Shown: positions 35,243-44,940 of the stretch, piece after piece
Layout of the letters: each line of letters starts with the position of its first letter
How positions within the stretch are numbered: the first letter of the stretch is position 1
Source: Pseudoxanthomonas daejeonensis
GTDB lineage: Bacteria > Pseudomonadota > Gammaproteobacteria > Xanthomonadales > Xanthomonadaceae
Direction of reading: 5' to 3'
Assembly (NCBI RefSeq): GCF_010093205.1
Contig: NZ_PDWN01000004.1
Coordinates: 62,001-126,000, forward strand
Length of the DNA stretch: 64,000 bases
Made by a program: the position numbers and the translations under genes
Notes under the pieces: generated by a model
What the model was told of the DNA's origin: nothing
Databases searched by the model: none
The model's input: the letters and a program-made list of their open reading frames with translations, nothing else

Positions 35243-36895
35243 ATGCGCCTGTTTTCTTCGCCACGTCCCGTCCGTTGTCTCCTGTGGTTGTGCCTGGTTG
35301 CGTTTGCGCCATTGACCGCACTGGCGGCCGAGGCGTCGGCCCGGACGGCGGATGCAATACCCGCAAACGCGACACAGGTGGGTCCTTTGGATCCCGCCCA
35401 GCTCGATGCCTGGGTCGAGCAGGTCCGCGAACGCTTCGAGGTTCCGGGGGTGGCCGTGGCCGTGGTCAAGGACGGCCAGGTCGTGCTGGAGCGCGGCTGG
35501 GGCGTGCGCGAACTCGGCAAGCCGGAAGCGGTCGACGCGCACACCCTGTTCGCGATCGCCTCCAACACCAAGGCCTTCACCGCCGCCTCTTTGTCGATGC
35601 TGGCCGACGAAGGCAGGCTGTCCCTGGACGACAAGGTGGTCGAACACCTGCCGGACTTCCGCATGTCCGATCCCTACGTCACCGGCGAAATGCGCGTTCG
35701 CGACCTGCTGACCCACCGCAGCGGCCTGGGACTGGGCGCCGGCGACCTGCTGTTCTGGCCCGGCAGCAGCTACAGCAACGAAGAAGTCGTGCGCCGGCTG
35801 AAGGATGTGCCGCTGAAGACCGGGTTCCGCGAGCGTTACGCCTACGACAACATCCTGTACGCGACGGCGACACGGCTGGTCGAAAAGGTTTCCGGCCAGT
35901 CCTATGCGTCCTTCCTGCAGCAGCGCTTCTTCGATCCCCTGGGCATGGATGGCACGCGCTTCAACGCCGACGCGCTGCGGCCTGGCGACAACGCCGCCAC
36001 CGGGCACGCGAAGGCCGACTTCACCACCTTGCGCCCGACGTTTCCGCTGACCTGGCACAACGCCGCGGGCGCAGGCGGCGTGTACTCCAGCGTGCACGAC
36101 ATGACCCGCTGGATGCGGGCGCAACTGGCCGGTGGCAGCTTCGCCGACGCGCAGGGCCGCTCGCAAAGACTGTTCTCGGAAAAGCGGCAAAAGGAAATGT
36201 GGTCGCTGATCTCGCCCATGCCCATCCCCGATCCGGCGGTGCCGGCGCTGGCCCCATCGCGGCCGGATTTCCTCGGCTACGGCGAAGGCTGGATCACCTC
36301 GTCCTACCGTGGCGAGAAGCTGGTCTGGCACACCGGCGGCTGGCCGGGCATGGTCTCGCGGGTGACGCTGGTGCCCGGCCGCGACCTGGGCATCGTGGTG
36401 CTGACCAACCAGGAGGCGGGGGGGGCGTTCAATGCGCTGACGATGCAGATCCTCGATGCCTTCCTGCAGCCGGCAGAGCGTACCGACTGGATCGCCGCCT
36501 ACGCGGACGCCGCCGGCAACGCGCGGGCGAAGGCCGATGACGCGTGGCGCAAGCGGGTAGCTGCGCGCGATGCGCGCTCCAAGCCATCGCTGCCGCTGGC
36601 GGGCTATGCGGGCCTGTATCGCGATGCCTGGTACGGCGACGTGGAAGTCGTGCAGGAGGGCGGGCGGCTGCGGATGCGCTTCAAGCCCAGCCCGCTGTTG
36701 AGCGGCACCCTGCAGCACTGGCAGCACGACACCTTCCTGGTGAAGTGGGACGACCGCACACTCAACGGCGACGCCTTCGTGACCTTCGCGCTCGACGCCG
36801 ACGGCAAGGTGCGCGAGGCGCGGATGGAGGCAGCATCGCCCCTGACCGATTTCAGCTTCGACTTCCAGGACCTGCGGCTGGAGCCGGTGCGCTGA
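35243..36895 (+). CDS. Serine hydrolase (class C beta-lactamase/PBP4* family) with DUF3471
   Basis: A 550-residue exported serine hydrolase. The signal peptide ends at TALAAEA (about residue 30). The active site of the penicillin-binding fold is complete: S107-N-T-K110, Y201-D-N203, and HTGG near residue 368. Residues about 440-550 match the DUF3471 tail (LAGYAGLYRDAWYGDVEV). Members act as D-amino peptidases or esterases, so beta-lactam resistance should not be assumed. A TAGAAT box at 35210-35215 may be the -10 element. Confidence 0.88.
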   Translation: MRLFSSPRPVRCLLWLCLVAFAPLTALAAEASARTADAIPANATQVGPLDPAQLDAWVEQVRERFEVPGVAVAVVKDGQVVLERGWGVRELGKPEAVDAHTLFAIASNTKAFTAASLSMLADEGRLSLDDKVVEHLPDFRMSDPYVTGEMRVRDLLTHRSGLGLGAGDLLFWPGSSYSNEEVVRRLKDVPLKTGFRERYAYDNILYATATRLVEKVSGQSYASFLQQRFFDPLGMDGTRFNADALRPGDNAATGHAKADFTTLRPTFPLTWHNAAGAGGVYSSVHDMTRWMRAQLAGGSFADAQGRSQRLFSEKRQKEMWSLISPMPIPDPAVPALAPSRPDFLGYGEGWITSSYRGEKLVWHTGGWPGMVSRVTLVPGRDLGIVVLTNQEAGGAFNALTMQILDAFLQPAERTDWIAAYADAAGNARAKADDAWRKRVAARDARSKPSLPLAGYAGLYRDAWYGDVEVVQEGGRLRMRFKPSPLLSGTLQHWQHDTFLVKWDDRTLNGDAFVTFALDADGKVREARMEAASPLTDFSFDFQDLRLEPVR

Positions 36896-36949
36896 CACCT
36901 GCTCCTGGCGCCATCGATCGATGGCGCCAGGGCGATGCGACGCCGGTCG

Positions 36950-39900
36950 TCAGGACAGGTATGGCCGTTCGGCGACGAACAGCAATGACTTGGCGCCTTC
37001 GCGCCAGGTCGCCGGGCATCGCGTCCCCATCAGCACCGCGGCGCTGCTGTAGGCGATTCCGCGGGTACGCAGTCCCACATTGCCCAACCGCTGCTCGGCG
37101 GTTGCGGCATCGGCGCCGCTGCGCAATGCATCGAGGAAGCGTGCGATCGCCTCGCCTTGTTCCGGATCAGTCGCCAGCGCGGCCTCGCGCAGCGCCGTGG
37201 TGTCGCGACCTTCGCGGCTGGCCAGGGCGAAGGTCGCCCAGGCCGTTGCGTCGTCAAGACCGTCCTGGAGCGGAAGCGCCAGCGCACGGGTGACCAGCTC
37301 GCGCGATGCGCCGTCGGAAGCGGCGGCCAGGCGAAGCATCCGGCCGGAGGACTCGGCGTCGTTCACCGCGATACCCATCGCAGCAGGCAGGTCGCCTCCC
37401 GCAAGGTACCGGTAGGCGGCCATGGGCGTGCCTTCGGTACCGTCGCCGGACTCCAGCGCGAGCATGGTGGACACATAGTCCGAGCGCTTTGCGAGGTCGC
37501 CAAGGTCGACCGGTTCATCGCTGGAAGCCCGACGCATGCGCGCCATCTCGATGGACGCATCCTCGGCCAGCATCGGATTGCGTGCCGCCTGCCTGAACAG
37601 ATCAAGCGCCTGGTCCCATTCCTGGCGTTCGCTGTGGACGTAGCCGGCGGCCATCGCCAGCCAGGGCTCCTTCGGCCAGCGCTGGTATCCGGCGAGGAAC
37701 GCATCGTCGCGCGCCTGCGGATCGGTGAGGCAGCGTATCGCCAGGTACTGCAGCGCGCTGGAATCGGCCGCCGATCCGGCGAGCGAGCGATGGCGTTCGC
37801 AGACCGCGTCATGGGTGGCGGTGCCCTCGGATTCATCCTGCTCCATGCGCAGCGACACGATTTCCCGGGGCGCTCGGTCCAGGCGGCTGCGAAGCACCTC
37901 CGGGAGAATCCCGGCTTCCTTTGCGTGCCACATCCACCGGCGCAGGTGACGCGAGTCGGCGTCATCCCAGGTGGCGTGGGCTGCGATCATCGCCTTGGCT
38001 TCCGCGTCCGAGCGCGTCGCGGCGAGCATCTGCCGCGGCGATTCCCCGCTCATGCCCGACAGCACCCGACGGGTATCGCCTCCGGTCTTGGTGGAGACCG
38101 TTTCGGGCGGTTCGCTGAAAACATGGTCGACCCGGGTGGTGGTCCAGCGCACGGTACCGAGTTGTCGCGGCGCCACTTCGCGGGCGTTGCCATAGCTGGC
38201 GGTCCATTCCACCAGTGGTGCGGCTGCGCCGATGTTGTAGGCAAGATGCGGGGAGCCGTTCGGGGCCTCGCCGGAGAAATGTTCGATCAGCGCGCCACCG
38301 TCGGCCAGGTAGGCCGACACCTCGTGCGCGGTCTTGTTCGGAAGGCGCATGGAAGCCGTTCGCGCCGGTCCGATCGTGGCGCGTTGGCCATCGATTTCCA
38401 CCTCCACCGTGCGATCCAGCCCATTGAACACAGTCACCTGGCTGAGGCCGACTGCGCCTCCGGCCACCAGCACCGCCACGACGATGGCCGCGGCCACCAC
38501 TAGGCGCGTGCCTCCGGCGAGCCAGCCGTCGGCGGTGTGGAACCGGTCAAGCCAGCCCAGTCGATGCTGGAGGCGGCGGCCACCACCCGGCAGCAGCGTC
38601 GGATACTCCGACGGTGAAGCGGCCGCGGCAGACACGGTGACCTCGTCCGTTCCACCGCGAAGTTGCCGGGCGACCTGGTCTTCGCTGGCGAGCAGCGACT
38701 CCAGCGCGGCGTGTGCAAGCCGCGAAAGGCCGTCCGATACCGGGCGGTGCCAGCTGTCGATCGCCTTCATCCATTGCGAGATGTTCGACTCGCCAGCCAT
38801 CGGCAGCGAGAAGTCCTTGCCGATGACGTCCGGCCAGGCCTGTCCATCGAGCTCCCGCGCCATGACTTCGTCGAGGCGGACCTGGCCGGCCTGGTCATGG
38901 ATCCGTTGCAGGGAGCGATGCAGGTCGTTGCACGATGCCACCAGCCGGCGCAACTCGGAGGACGATACGCGGCCATCGGCGGCGACGACCTGGTAGGTGT
39001 TGCCCAGCAGGCCGTAGGCATCGGCCAGCTCGGCGCCGGCGTGCTCGGCGTAGTGCAGCACGCGCAGGGCGCCTTCCAGTTGTCCTGTCCAGTCCTGCCG
39101 CAGTGCCAGCGACGCACGACGGTGGAGGCTCCGGCACAGCTGGTCGTGGTGGGTCACCCGCGCCTGGACCGGGCCGAGTTCGGCGTCGATTTCGGCCAGG
39201 ATGCGGGGCAGGTCCTTGCGCGACATGCGCATGCCGCGCCAGTGGAGCGCATCGCCTTCGGTGCGGTAGCGTCCCTGCTGGATCGCCTCCAGGGCGGCGC
39301 GCTGCTGCCGCAGTTCGCGCAGTTGCTCGATCTCCCCGCCCAGCGACGCCGGATACAGCGTATCGATCCGCTCGAGCAGGCCATCGTCGCTGCCCACCTC
39401 GATGTAGAGATCCTGCGGGCGCGAATGCGCGCGCACGATCGACCTGCCCAGGTAGCTGCCGCGATAGCGGCGCGACATGGACAATGCGGCGTAGCCGCGA
39501 TCCAGGCTGACCAGCGACGTTTCCATCGGCGGGGCCTCGGGCAACTCGCCGCGGAACAGGCCTTGCGACAGTTGCACCTTCAGCTGCGTGCCGTCGCGGA
39601 ACAGGTCCAGTGCCGGACGCTGGTCGATCTCGCAGGCCACGTACCGGCGCTTGATGCTCGCCTCGCGGGCGGTGTTGGACGGGTGCGTGGACCACATCTG
39701 CGGCGGCGGCGCCAGCTCGGCCACGAACAGGCGGTGGCCTTCGCGCGCGGCCGCTGGCAGCTCGGGTGAACGACCGTAGCCGGGATCGTCGAGCACGATC
39801 TGCAGGTGTTCGATCACCCGCGCCTGGATCGCGAACAGGTCCTGGACGCTGCGCCCCTGGCGCAGTTCGTCCGATGCGAAGGACAGGGCCCGGTTCCACG

Positions 39901-40774
39901 CCTCGTCCGCCGCGCCCAGGCGGTGCAGGGCATGGACAAGCGCGTCGCTGCCGGTCAGCGAGGCGGCGACGAGGTCGGCCTGGTATTCCATCTCGCGCGA
40001 AAGCGCGCGCTGGGCGAGCGATACGCCGCGGAAGGCGAGGTCGGCCAGCGAACGGATCGACCAGACCACGAGCGACAGTCCCCAGCCGATCCAGGCCACG
40101 CGCAGGTCGAACCGCGAGAGCGCGGCCAGCAGGCGATCCAGCGCGTCGCGACGTTGGACGATTTCGTTGGCGATCTGCTGGGCGACATACACCCATCGGC
40201 CGACCGCCATCGAGCGCTGGGCGAAGTGGCCGAACTCATGGGCAAGCACCGCCTTGAGCTCGCCCAGGTTGAGGACGTTGACCAGGGCCAGGCCGATCTC
40301 CAGGTTCTTGCGCGAGGGCAGCAGGAGGTTGGCCACGGACAGGTCGTAGAACACGCACGCGTTCACCTGTGCCGAGAGATAGACCCGGTGCGGACGCGGC
40401 GCACCGGCCTCGTCGGCCAGGCGGTGCAGGAAGGCGAACAGTTCGGGTTGCTGCGCGGCGGTCAGCTCGACCCTGCCGGCAGGCACCTGCGCGCGGCGGC
40501 GGAAGACCAGTGCCTTGGCCATGAACACCGCGAGCAAACCTGCGGCGAACGCCGCCAGCAGGGTCAGCAGGTCCAGGCCGCTGCTGCCCGGCTCGACCAT
40601 GCCCTTGAACAGGCGGAAGGAAGTCCAGGCGAACCAGGACAGCAGTCCCAGGTAGGCCGCGATGAAGCCGAGCAGGCCGGCGACGGCGAGCCAGGCCTGG
40701 CGACGATAGGTTTTGCTGGGCAGCGTGAGACCGTCGGGCACCGAAACGGGCCCGGCTGGATAGAGTGATTCCAT
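36950..40774 (-). CDS. Large membrane M48 metalloprotease
   Basis: A 1,274-residue membrane protein. N-terminal helices at about 26-50 and 68-91 anchor the M48 domain; zinc ligands are H179 and H183 in HEFGHF, with E253 in EYQAD as the probable third. More hydrophobic segments follow (about 217-233, and about 760-785 ahead of a beta-rich region). The C-terminal third resembles helical TPR-like repeats (SERQEWDQALDLFRQAARN). Common HtpX/M48 proteases are 300-500 residues, so about 800 residues are additional. The start ATG 40774 is preceded by a G-rich site. It is 36 bp longer in frame upstream, without support. Confidence 0.88.
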   Translation of the reverse strand: MESLYPAGPVSVPDGLTLPSKTYRRQAWLAVAGLLGFIAAYLGLLSWFAWTSFRLFKGMVEPGSSGLDLLTLLAAFAAGLLAVFMAKALVFRRRAQVPAGRVELTAAQQPELFAFLHRLADEAGAPRPHRVYLSAQVNACVFYDLSVANLLLPSRKNLEIGLALVNVLNLGELKAVLAHEFGHFAQRSMAVGRWVYVAQQIANEIVQRRDALDRLLAALSRFDLRVAWIGWGLSLVVWSIRSLADLAFRGVSLAQRALSREMEYQADLVAASLTGSDALVHALHRLGAADEAWNRALSFASDELRQGRSVQDLFAIQARVIEHLQIVLDDPGYGRSPELPAAAREGHRLFVAELAPPPQMWSTHPSNTAREASIKRRYVACEIDQRPALDLFRDGTQLKVQLSQGLFRGELPEAPPMETSLVSLDRGYAALSMSRRYRGSYLGRSIVRAHSRPQDLYIEVGSDDGLLERIDTLYPASLGGEIEQLRELRQQRAALEAIQQGRYRTEGDALHWRGMRMSRKDLPRILAEIDAELGPVQARVTHHDQLCRSLHRRASLALRQDWTGQLEGALRVLHYAEHAGAELADAYGLLGNTYQVVAADGRVSSSELRRLVASCNDLHRSLQRIHDQAGQVRLDEVMARELDGQAWPDVIGKDFSLPMAGESNISQWMKAIDSWHRPVSDGLSRLAHAALESLLASEDQVARQLRGGTDEVTVSAAAASPSEYPTLLPGGGRRLQHRLGWLDRFHTADGWLAGGTRLVVAAAIVVAVLVAGGAVGLSQVTVFNGLDRTVEVEIDGQRATIGPARTASMRLPNKTAHEVSAYLADGGALIEHFSGEAPNGSPHLAYNIGAAAPLVEWTASYGNAREVAPRQLGTVRWTTTRVDHVFSEPPETVSTKTGGDTRRVLSGMSGESPRQMLAATRSDAEAKAMIAAHATWDDADSRHLRRWMWHAKEAGILPEVLRSRLDRAPREIVSLRMEQDESEGTATHDAVCERHRSLAGSAADSSALQYLAIRCLTDPQARDDAFLAGYQRWPKEPWLAMAAGYVHSERQEWDQALDLFRQAARNPMLAEDASIEMARMRRASSDEPVDLGDLAKRSDYVSTMLALESGDGTEGTPMAAYRYLAGGDLPAAMGIAVNDAESSGRMLRLAAASDGASRELVTRALALPLQDGLDDATAWATFALASREGRDTTALREAALATDPEQGEAIARFLDALRSGADAATAEQRLGNVGLRTRGIAYSSAAVLMGTRCPATWREGAKSLLFVAERPYLS

Positions 40775-40908
40775 CGAAGAACATCCCCCCGGATTGGCGA
40801 TCGCAGTCGCGCCGGGCGAGTCCCCTGCCGGCCGCTGCGGACTGGCCCGCCGCGACCCCCGCGGCGGGACGTTGCCGACGTTACCCAACTGCCCCGGGCA
40901 AATCCAAT

Positions 40909-40929
40909 CCCCCCGGCGATGCCGGGGGG
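40909..40929 (-). terminator. Hairpin after the DUF885 gene
   Basis: CCCCCCGGC-GAT-GCCGGGGGG, a 9-bp stem with a 3-nt loop, lies 15 bp beyond the stop of the DUF885 gene. On the minus strand it is followed by ATTGGATTT, a weak T-rich stretch. Confidence 0.6.
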
Positions 40930-40943
40930 CAAGTGGCGAAGCC

Positions 40944-42752
40944 TTACTCGATCGGCTGGTCCAGCATCAGCTCGCGCACGAAGCGCACCGGCGGGGCGCC
41001 GTAGGACAGCACCTGGTCGTGATAGGCCTTCAGGTTGAAGTCCGCACCCAGTTTCTGCTCCACGGCCTTGCGCGTGTCGAAGTGCTCCTGCACGCCGACG
41101 AAGTAGGTCGGCAGCTGCGCGGACGTCAGCTGCGCGCGCGTCCACTTGCCGGCCGCCTCGCGCTCCTGCTGGAAGGTCTGGTTGACCATCAGGTCCATGG
41201 CCTGCTCGCGGCTCCAGCCGTCCACATGCACGCCCTGGTCGAGGATCGCGTTGGCAATGGTGCGCAGGTAGAACTTGAGCTGGACCAGGCGGAACAGCGG
41301 GTCGTTGTCGAGGTAGCCGGCATCGGCCATCATTTTCTCGGTGTAGACCGCCCAGCCCTCGGCGAACATGCCCGAACGCAGCACCGCGCGCAGGGTCGAG
41401 GGGAACTTGGCCGAATGCCAGCCTTCCAGGTAGTGGCCGGGCGTGCCTTCATGGATGCTCAGCAGCTCGATCATTCGCGAGTTGTATTCGCGCAGGAACG
41501 AGTCGACCTGGGCCTGGGTCCAGTCTTCCGGGATCGGCGAGACCGCGTAGAAGGTCTTCAGGTTCTTGTCGAGCGGGCCCGGCGAATCGGCGTAGGCCAC
41601 CGCGACGCCGCGCTGGAACTCCGGCATCTCGATGATCTCCACCGGTGCGTCGGGCAGGGTCACCAGGTCCTTGGCGCGGACGAACTCGGTGGCCCTGGCC
41701 AATGCGGCCTCCGCGTCGGCGACCACCTTGTCGCGTTCCGGACGCTCGGCATACGCCAGCTCCAGCGCCGCCTCGATCGCCTTCTGCTGCTGCGCGGGCG
41801 TGGGGGTGTCGGGCAGCTCGGGCGCGCCGGGCTTGTCCTTGAGCACCTGCTGCGCGATGCCGTACATCTCGCCGCGCACGCGCACCAGCTCGGCTTCGGC
41901 GCGCTGCTTGATGTCGGCGCGCGACAGCGAGGAGAGCAGCGCGAACTGCAGCTTCTGGTCGTACAGGTCCGCGCCGATGCGGAATTCGCCCTTGGCGTTC
42001 GGCACGAGGGTCTTGTCCAGCCATTCCTGGTGCTCGGCTACCGCTTTCTTCAACCCCTCGATCGCCGCGTCGGCGCGCTGGCGATCGGCGTCGCCCAGCT
42101 GGCCCAGGTTCGGGCTGATGAAGGTATCGACAATGCTCAGGATGCCGGCGTTCTGCCGGGCCACGGTTTCCGCATGGACCTTGGGCACGCGCGCGGGATC
42201 GAGGTTGGCACGGGCCTGGGCCAGCAGCGCCGGGATCTTCTCCATCCGCGAAGTGGCCGAATTCAGGCGCTGGGGCAGCGGCGCGAACTCGCGCGCCATC
42301 AGCCCGTAGATCGCGCTGCCGGCCAGCCCGCTGTAGGACTGCGGATCCCAGGCCCAGCCCTGCAGGGTTTCGGCATTCCAGATGTCGTACCCGAGCTGGT
42401 TGCGCAGGATCGCCGCGTCGACCTGGTTTTCGCGCGACAGCTTGCCTGCGTCCATCGCATCGAGCTCGGCGAGGATCTTCTTGCTGAAGTCCAGCGACTT
42501 CTGCCGGCCTTCGGCGCTGAGGTCGTCGAGTTCGCCGTCGTAGCGGTGCTCGCCGGTCTGGGTGGCGCCCACCGGGGAAAGCTGGAACCAGCCGTCGAGG
42601 GCGCGCGTGGACAGGTCGGCGAACGCGGCATCGGCCTGCGTGGTGTCTGTGGCGGCGGCCGTCTCGCCAGCGGCCGGCGCGGCTGGCGTTTCGGCCTTCT
42701 GGCAGGCGGCCAGGCTGGCGAGGAGGGCAAGGGCGAGCAGGGAATGGCGCAT
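40944..42752 (-). CDS. DUF885 family lipoprotein
   Basis: A 602-residue lipoprotein (lipobox LAAC, C17) followed by a short Ala/Thr linker and a mostly helical DUF885 domain. The C-terminal motif SIHEGTPGHYLEGWHSAKF (about 430-448) has the HE-5x-H pattern of a gluzincin-like metal site, so a peptidase role has been suggested for the family. The start is M12 of the open frame (ATG at 42752), in agreement with the signal peptide. Located upstream of the M48 gene on the same strand, separated by a terminator. Confidence 0.88.
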   Translation of the reverse strand: MRHSLLALALLASLAACQKAETPAAPAAGETAAATDTTQADAAFADLSTRALDGWFQLSPVGATQTGEHRYDGELDDLSAEGRQKSLDFSKKILAELDAMDAGKLSRENQVDAAILRNQLGYDIWNAETLQGWAWDPQSYSGLAGSAIYGLMAREFAPLPQRLNSATSRMEKIPALLAQARANLDPARVPKVHAETVARQNAGILSIVDTFISPNLGQLGDADRQRADAAIEGLKKAVAEHQEWLDKTLVPNAKGEFRIGADLYDQKLQFALLSSLSRADIKQRAEAELVRVRGEMYGIAQQVLKDKPGAPELPDTPTPAQQQKAIEAALELAYAERPERDKVVADAEAALARATEFVRAKDLVTLPDAPVEIIEMPEFQRGVAVAYADSPGPLDKNLKTFYAVSPIPEDWTQAQVDSFLREYNSRMIELLSIHEGTPGHYLEGWHSAKFPSTLRAVLRSGMFAEGWAVYTEKMMADAGYLDNDPLFRLVQLKFYLRTIANAILDQGVHVDGWSREQAMDLMVNQTFQQEREAAGKWTRAQLTSAQLPTYFVGVQEHFDTRKAVEQKLGADFNLKAYHDQVLSYGAPPVRFVRELMLDQPIE

Positions 42753-42888
42753 CGGGATTCCAGCGTGACGTGAAGCGCCAAGCATAGGCCCCGTTGCCCG
42801 GGCTGCGCACGTGCCGGAGTGGCGTGCGTGCGTTCACGGGGCCGGCTAACCTGTGCTTCCTGCTACCCGCACGCCACGGAGCACGCAC

Positions 42889-43245
42889 ATGAAACAGGCT
42901 GGAGGCTGCCATTGCGGCCGCATCGCGTTCGAGGTCGACACCGGCGAGGGCATCACCGAGGTCTACGACTGCAACTGCTCGATGTGCCGGCGCCGCGGCG
43001 GCCTGCTCTGGTTCGCGCCGCGCACGGCGCTTGACCTCAAGACGCCGGCATTGGACCTGGCCACCTACCGGTTCAACAAGGAACATCTCGCCCACCACCA
43101 TTGTCCGGTGTGCGGCATCGCACCCTTCAGCGAGGGCAGCAACCCGAAGACCGGCGAAGCGACGGTGGCAGTCAACGTCCGCTGCCTGCCCGAGGTGGAC
43201 CTGGCGGCATTGAAGATTGTGACTGTCGACGGCGCCAGTTTCTGA
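42889..43245 (+). CDS. GFA-family zinc protein
   Basis: A 118-residue GFA-family protein with zinc cysteines in GGCHCGRIAFEV, CNCSMCRRRGGL and HHCPVCGIAPF. It is slightly shorter than, and only distantly similar to, the GFA protein at 25248. The start is the ATG at 42889, immediately before the first motif. The biochemical role is unknown. Confidence 0.85.
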   Translation: MKQAGGCHCGRIAFEVDTGEGITEVYDCNCSMCRRRGGLLWFAPRTALDLKTPALDLATYRFNKEHLAHHHCPVCGIAPFSEGSNPKTGEATVAVNVRCLPEVDLAALKIVTVDGASF

Positions 43246-43262
43246 GCGGATAACGAACGCGG

Positions 43263-43556
43263 TTATTGTTCGTCCGTCTCGAATTCGACCACCAGCCCGA
43301 GCCGGATCGCGAGTTCTTCCACCGCCTCGCGCACGCGTCCGGCGGTGTAGTCGTTGGGCGCGTCGACTTCCAGCTCGTGCGTGCCCGGGCCGATGTCGTC
43401 GGACAGGCCGGCCGAGCTGGAGTCCTCGTCGTCCATGCGAGGCATCAGGTCGGCCACTTCCTCGACGTGCTCGATGCCTTCCACGCTCTGCAGCAGGTCG
43501 GACACGGCGCGCAGGTCGTCGTCGCTGCCGGTGATGCGGATGCGGAGTTGGGGCAT
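43263..43556 (-). CDS. Small acidic protein, function unknown
   Basis: A 97-residue cytosolic acidic protein (MPQLRIRITGSDDDLRAVSD, then VEGIEHVEEVADLMPRMDDE). The start with a strand and helix resembles an ACT/ferredoxin-like fold, but I cannot name a family. The start is the ATG at 43556. It ends 17 bp after the convergent GFA gene. Codon usage agrees with a real gene. Confidence 0.65.
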   Translation of the reverse strand: MPQLRIRITGSDDDLRAVSDLLQSVEGIEHVEEVADLMPRMDDEDSSSAGLSDDIGPGTHELEVDAPNDYTAGRVREAVEELAIRLGLVVEFETDEQ

Positions 43557-43633
43557 GGCGTGGGTTCCTTGTGGGACGCAGCCAGCGTGCATTCCGTGCG
43601 ATCAAGGCACGGTGAGGAAGTTCCTTCCTGGGC

Positions 43634-44590
43634 TCATGTGCGCGCCGGTTCGCGTCGCGGCGGCGGGCGTCGCTTTGCGCGCGCCACCGGCTCCGGACGT
43701 GGCGCCCGTTCGGCCAGGGCCTGGCGCTTGAGCCAGTCCAGGAACAGGGTCGCGGCGGGCCCGGGAATCCGGTGCGCCGGGTACACGGCGTAATAGGCGA
43801 ACCGCGCCTTCAGCACGGGCCCGGGGAGGCGCACGAGTTCATAGCGTTGCAGGTAGGGCTGGGCGAGGTGGGTACGCGCCAGCGCCGCGCCGATGCCGAA
43901 AACCGCGGCGCGCATCGAGGCGGTGCTGTCGACGAAGGTGTGCATCGGCGGCAGGGTGAGTCCGTGCACGCCCGCAGCCCGGAACCAGTCGCGCCAACCC
44001 TGCAGGCCCATGTCCGAGACCAGTGGCAGTGCGGCGATGTCGCGCGGGGTCTTCGCGCCGGCCAGCCCGGGCAGGGTGGGTGACGCGACCGGGAACAGTT
44101 CGTCGTCCATCAGGTGGTGCGCGGCCAGTCCGCTCCAGTGGCCGGGACCATAGCGGATGGCCAGGTCGTGGCCGCCCTCCTCGAAACGGGCCAGCGCGGA
44201 GCTGGTATCCACTTCCAGGCGGATGTGCGGATGGGTCGCGCAGAACGAGGACAGCCGCGGAAGCAACCAGCAGTAGGCAAGAGAGTGCAGCGTGCTGATC
44301 CGCAGTACCGAAACTCCCGCCGCGGGCTGCAGGTTGCCGGCTACCGCGGCCACGTCGGCGAGCGCGGCCGACGCGGCATCGGCGAGCTGGCGGCCCTCGG
44401 GCGTGAGTGAAACGCCGCGGGCATGGCGCAGGAACAGGCGGGTATCGAGCAGCGACTCGAGCTTGCGCACGTGGTGGCTGACCGCACTGGCGGTCAGGTG
44501 CAGCTCCTCGGCGGCATGGGCGAAGTTCTGGTGCCGCGCGGCGGCGGCGAACACGCCCAGCGCGGGTAGCAGGGTGGGGCGCAGGTTCAT
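43634..44590 (-). CDS. LysR-family transcriptional regulator
   Basis: A 318-residue LysR-type regulator (LPALGVFAAAARHQNFAHAA, then TASAVSHHVRKLESLLDTRLF) of the GcvA-like branch, ending in an Arg/Pro-rich tail of about 20 residues. It is divergent from the small protein/EamA gene pair across 116 bp, so it probably controls that pair; this is inference from position. The start is the ATG at 44590. Confidence 0.85.
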   Translation of the reverse strand: MNLRPTLLPALGVFAAAARHQNFAHAAEELHLTASAVSHHVRKLESLLDTRLFLRHARGVSLTPEGRQLADAASAALADVAAVAGNLQPAAGVSVLRISTLHSLAYCWLLPRLSSFCATHPHIRLEVDTSSALARFEEGGHDLAIRYGPGHWSGLAAHHLMDDELFPVASPTLPGLAGAKTPRDIAALPLVSDMGLQGWRDWFRAAGVHGLTLPPMHTFVDSTASMRAAVFGIGAALARTHLAQPYLQRYELVRLPGPVLKARFAYYAVYPAHRIPGPAATLFLDWLKRQALAERAPRPEPVARAKRRPPPRREPART

Positions 44591-44706
44591 GGTCGAGGCA
44601 TGAGTCAGATTTGTGGCTTGGGCTGATACTACGCGCTTGTCCGCCCCTGCTGGCCGGCGGATGCTGGCGGTCCGCAGGGATGGCTGGCCGTTCAAGGAGT
44701 GCTGAC

Positions 44707-44940
44707 GTGCAACACCGGGTGCTGTTCGATTTCGAGATCGCATTTTCCAATGGCGGCGACCTGCGTGGTCGGGGTTTTCGCCTGGACATTCCGGGCGCGT
44801 CCATCGACGAGTCCGCGCTTGCGCGACAGCTCGTCCAGGACATGCGCCTGCTGATGGTGAGCACGGTGCGCATCGCCAACGCACGGGTCATCGAGGAAAC
44901 GCACAAGCGCGACGTGGCCGCGGCCGGGGCGGCGCCGTGA
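44707..44940 (+). CDS. Small protein coupled to an EamA transporter, function unknown
   Basis: A 77-residue protein starting at GTG 44707, supported by AAGGAG at 44695-44700 (6-nt spacing). The sequence (VLFDFEIAFSNGGDLRGRGF, then LDIPGASIDESALARQLVQD) resembles small conserved proteins of unknown function that begin with a beta-rich half and end with a helix. Its stop overlaps the start of the EamA gene (GTGA), so both are probably translated together. Confidence 0.6.
   Translation: MQHRVLFDFEIAFSNGGDLRGRGFRLDIPGASIDESALARQLVQDMRLLMVSTVRIANARVIEETHKRDVAAAGAAP

Noticed and set aside
35243-36895. Antibiotic-resistance beta-lactamase
   Set aside because: The fold and motifs fit the broad serine hydrolase/PBP4* group with a DUF3471 tail; nothing specific points to beta-lactam hydrolysis.
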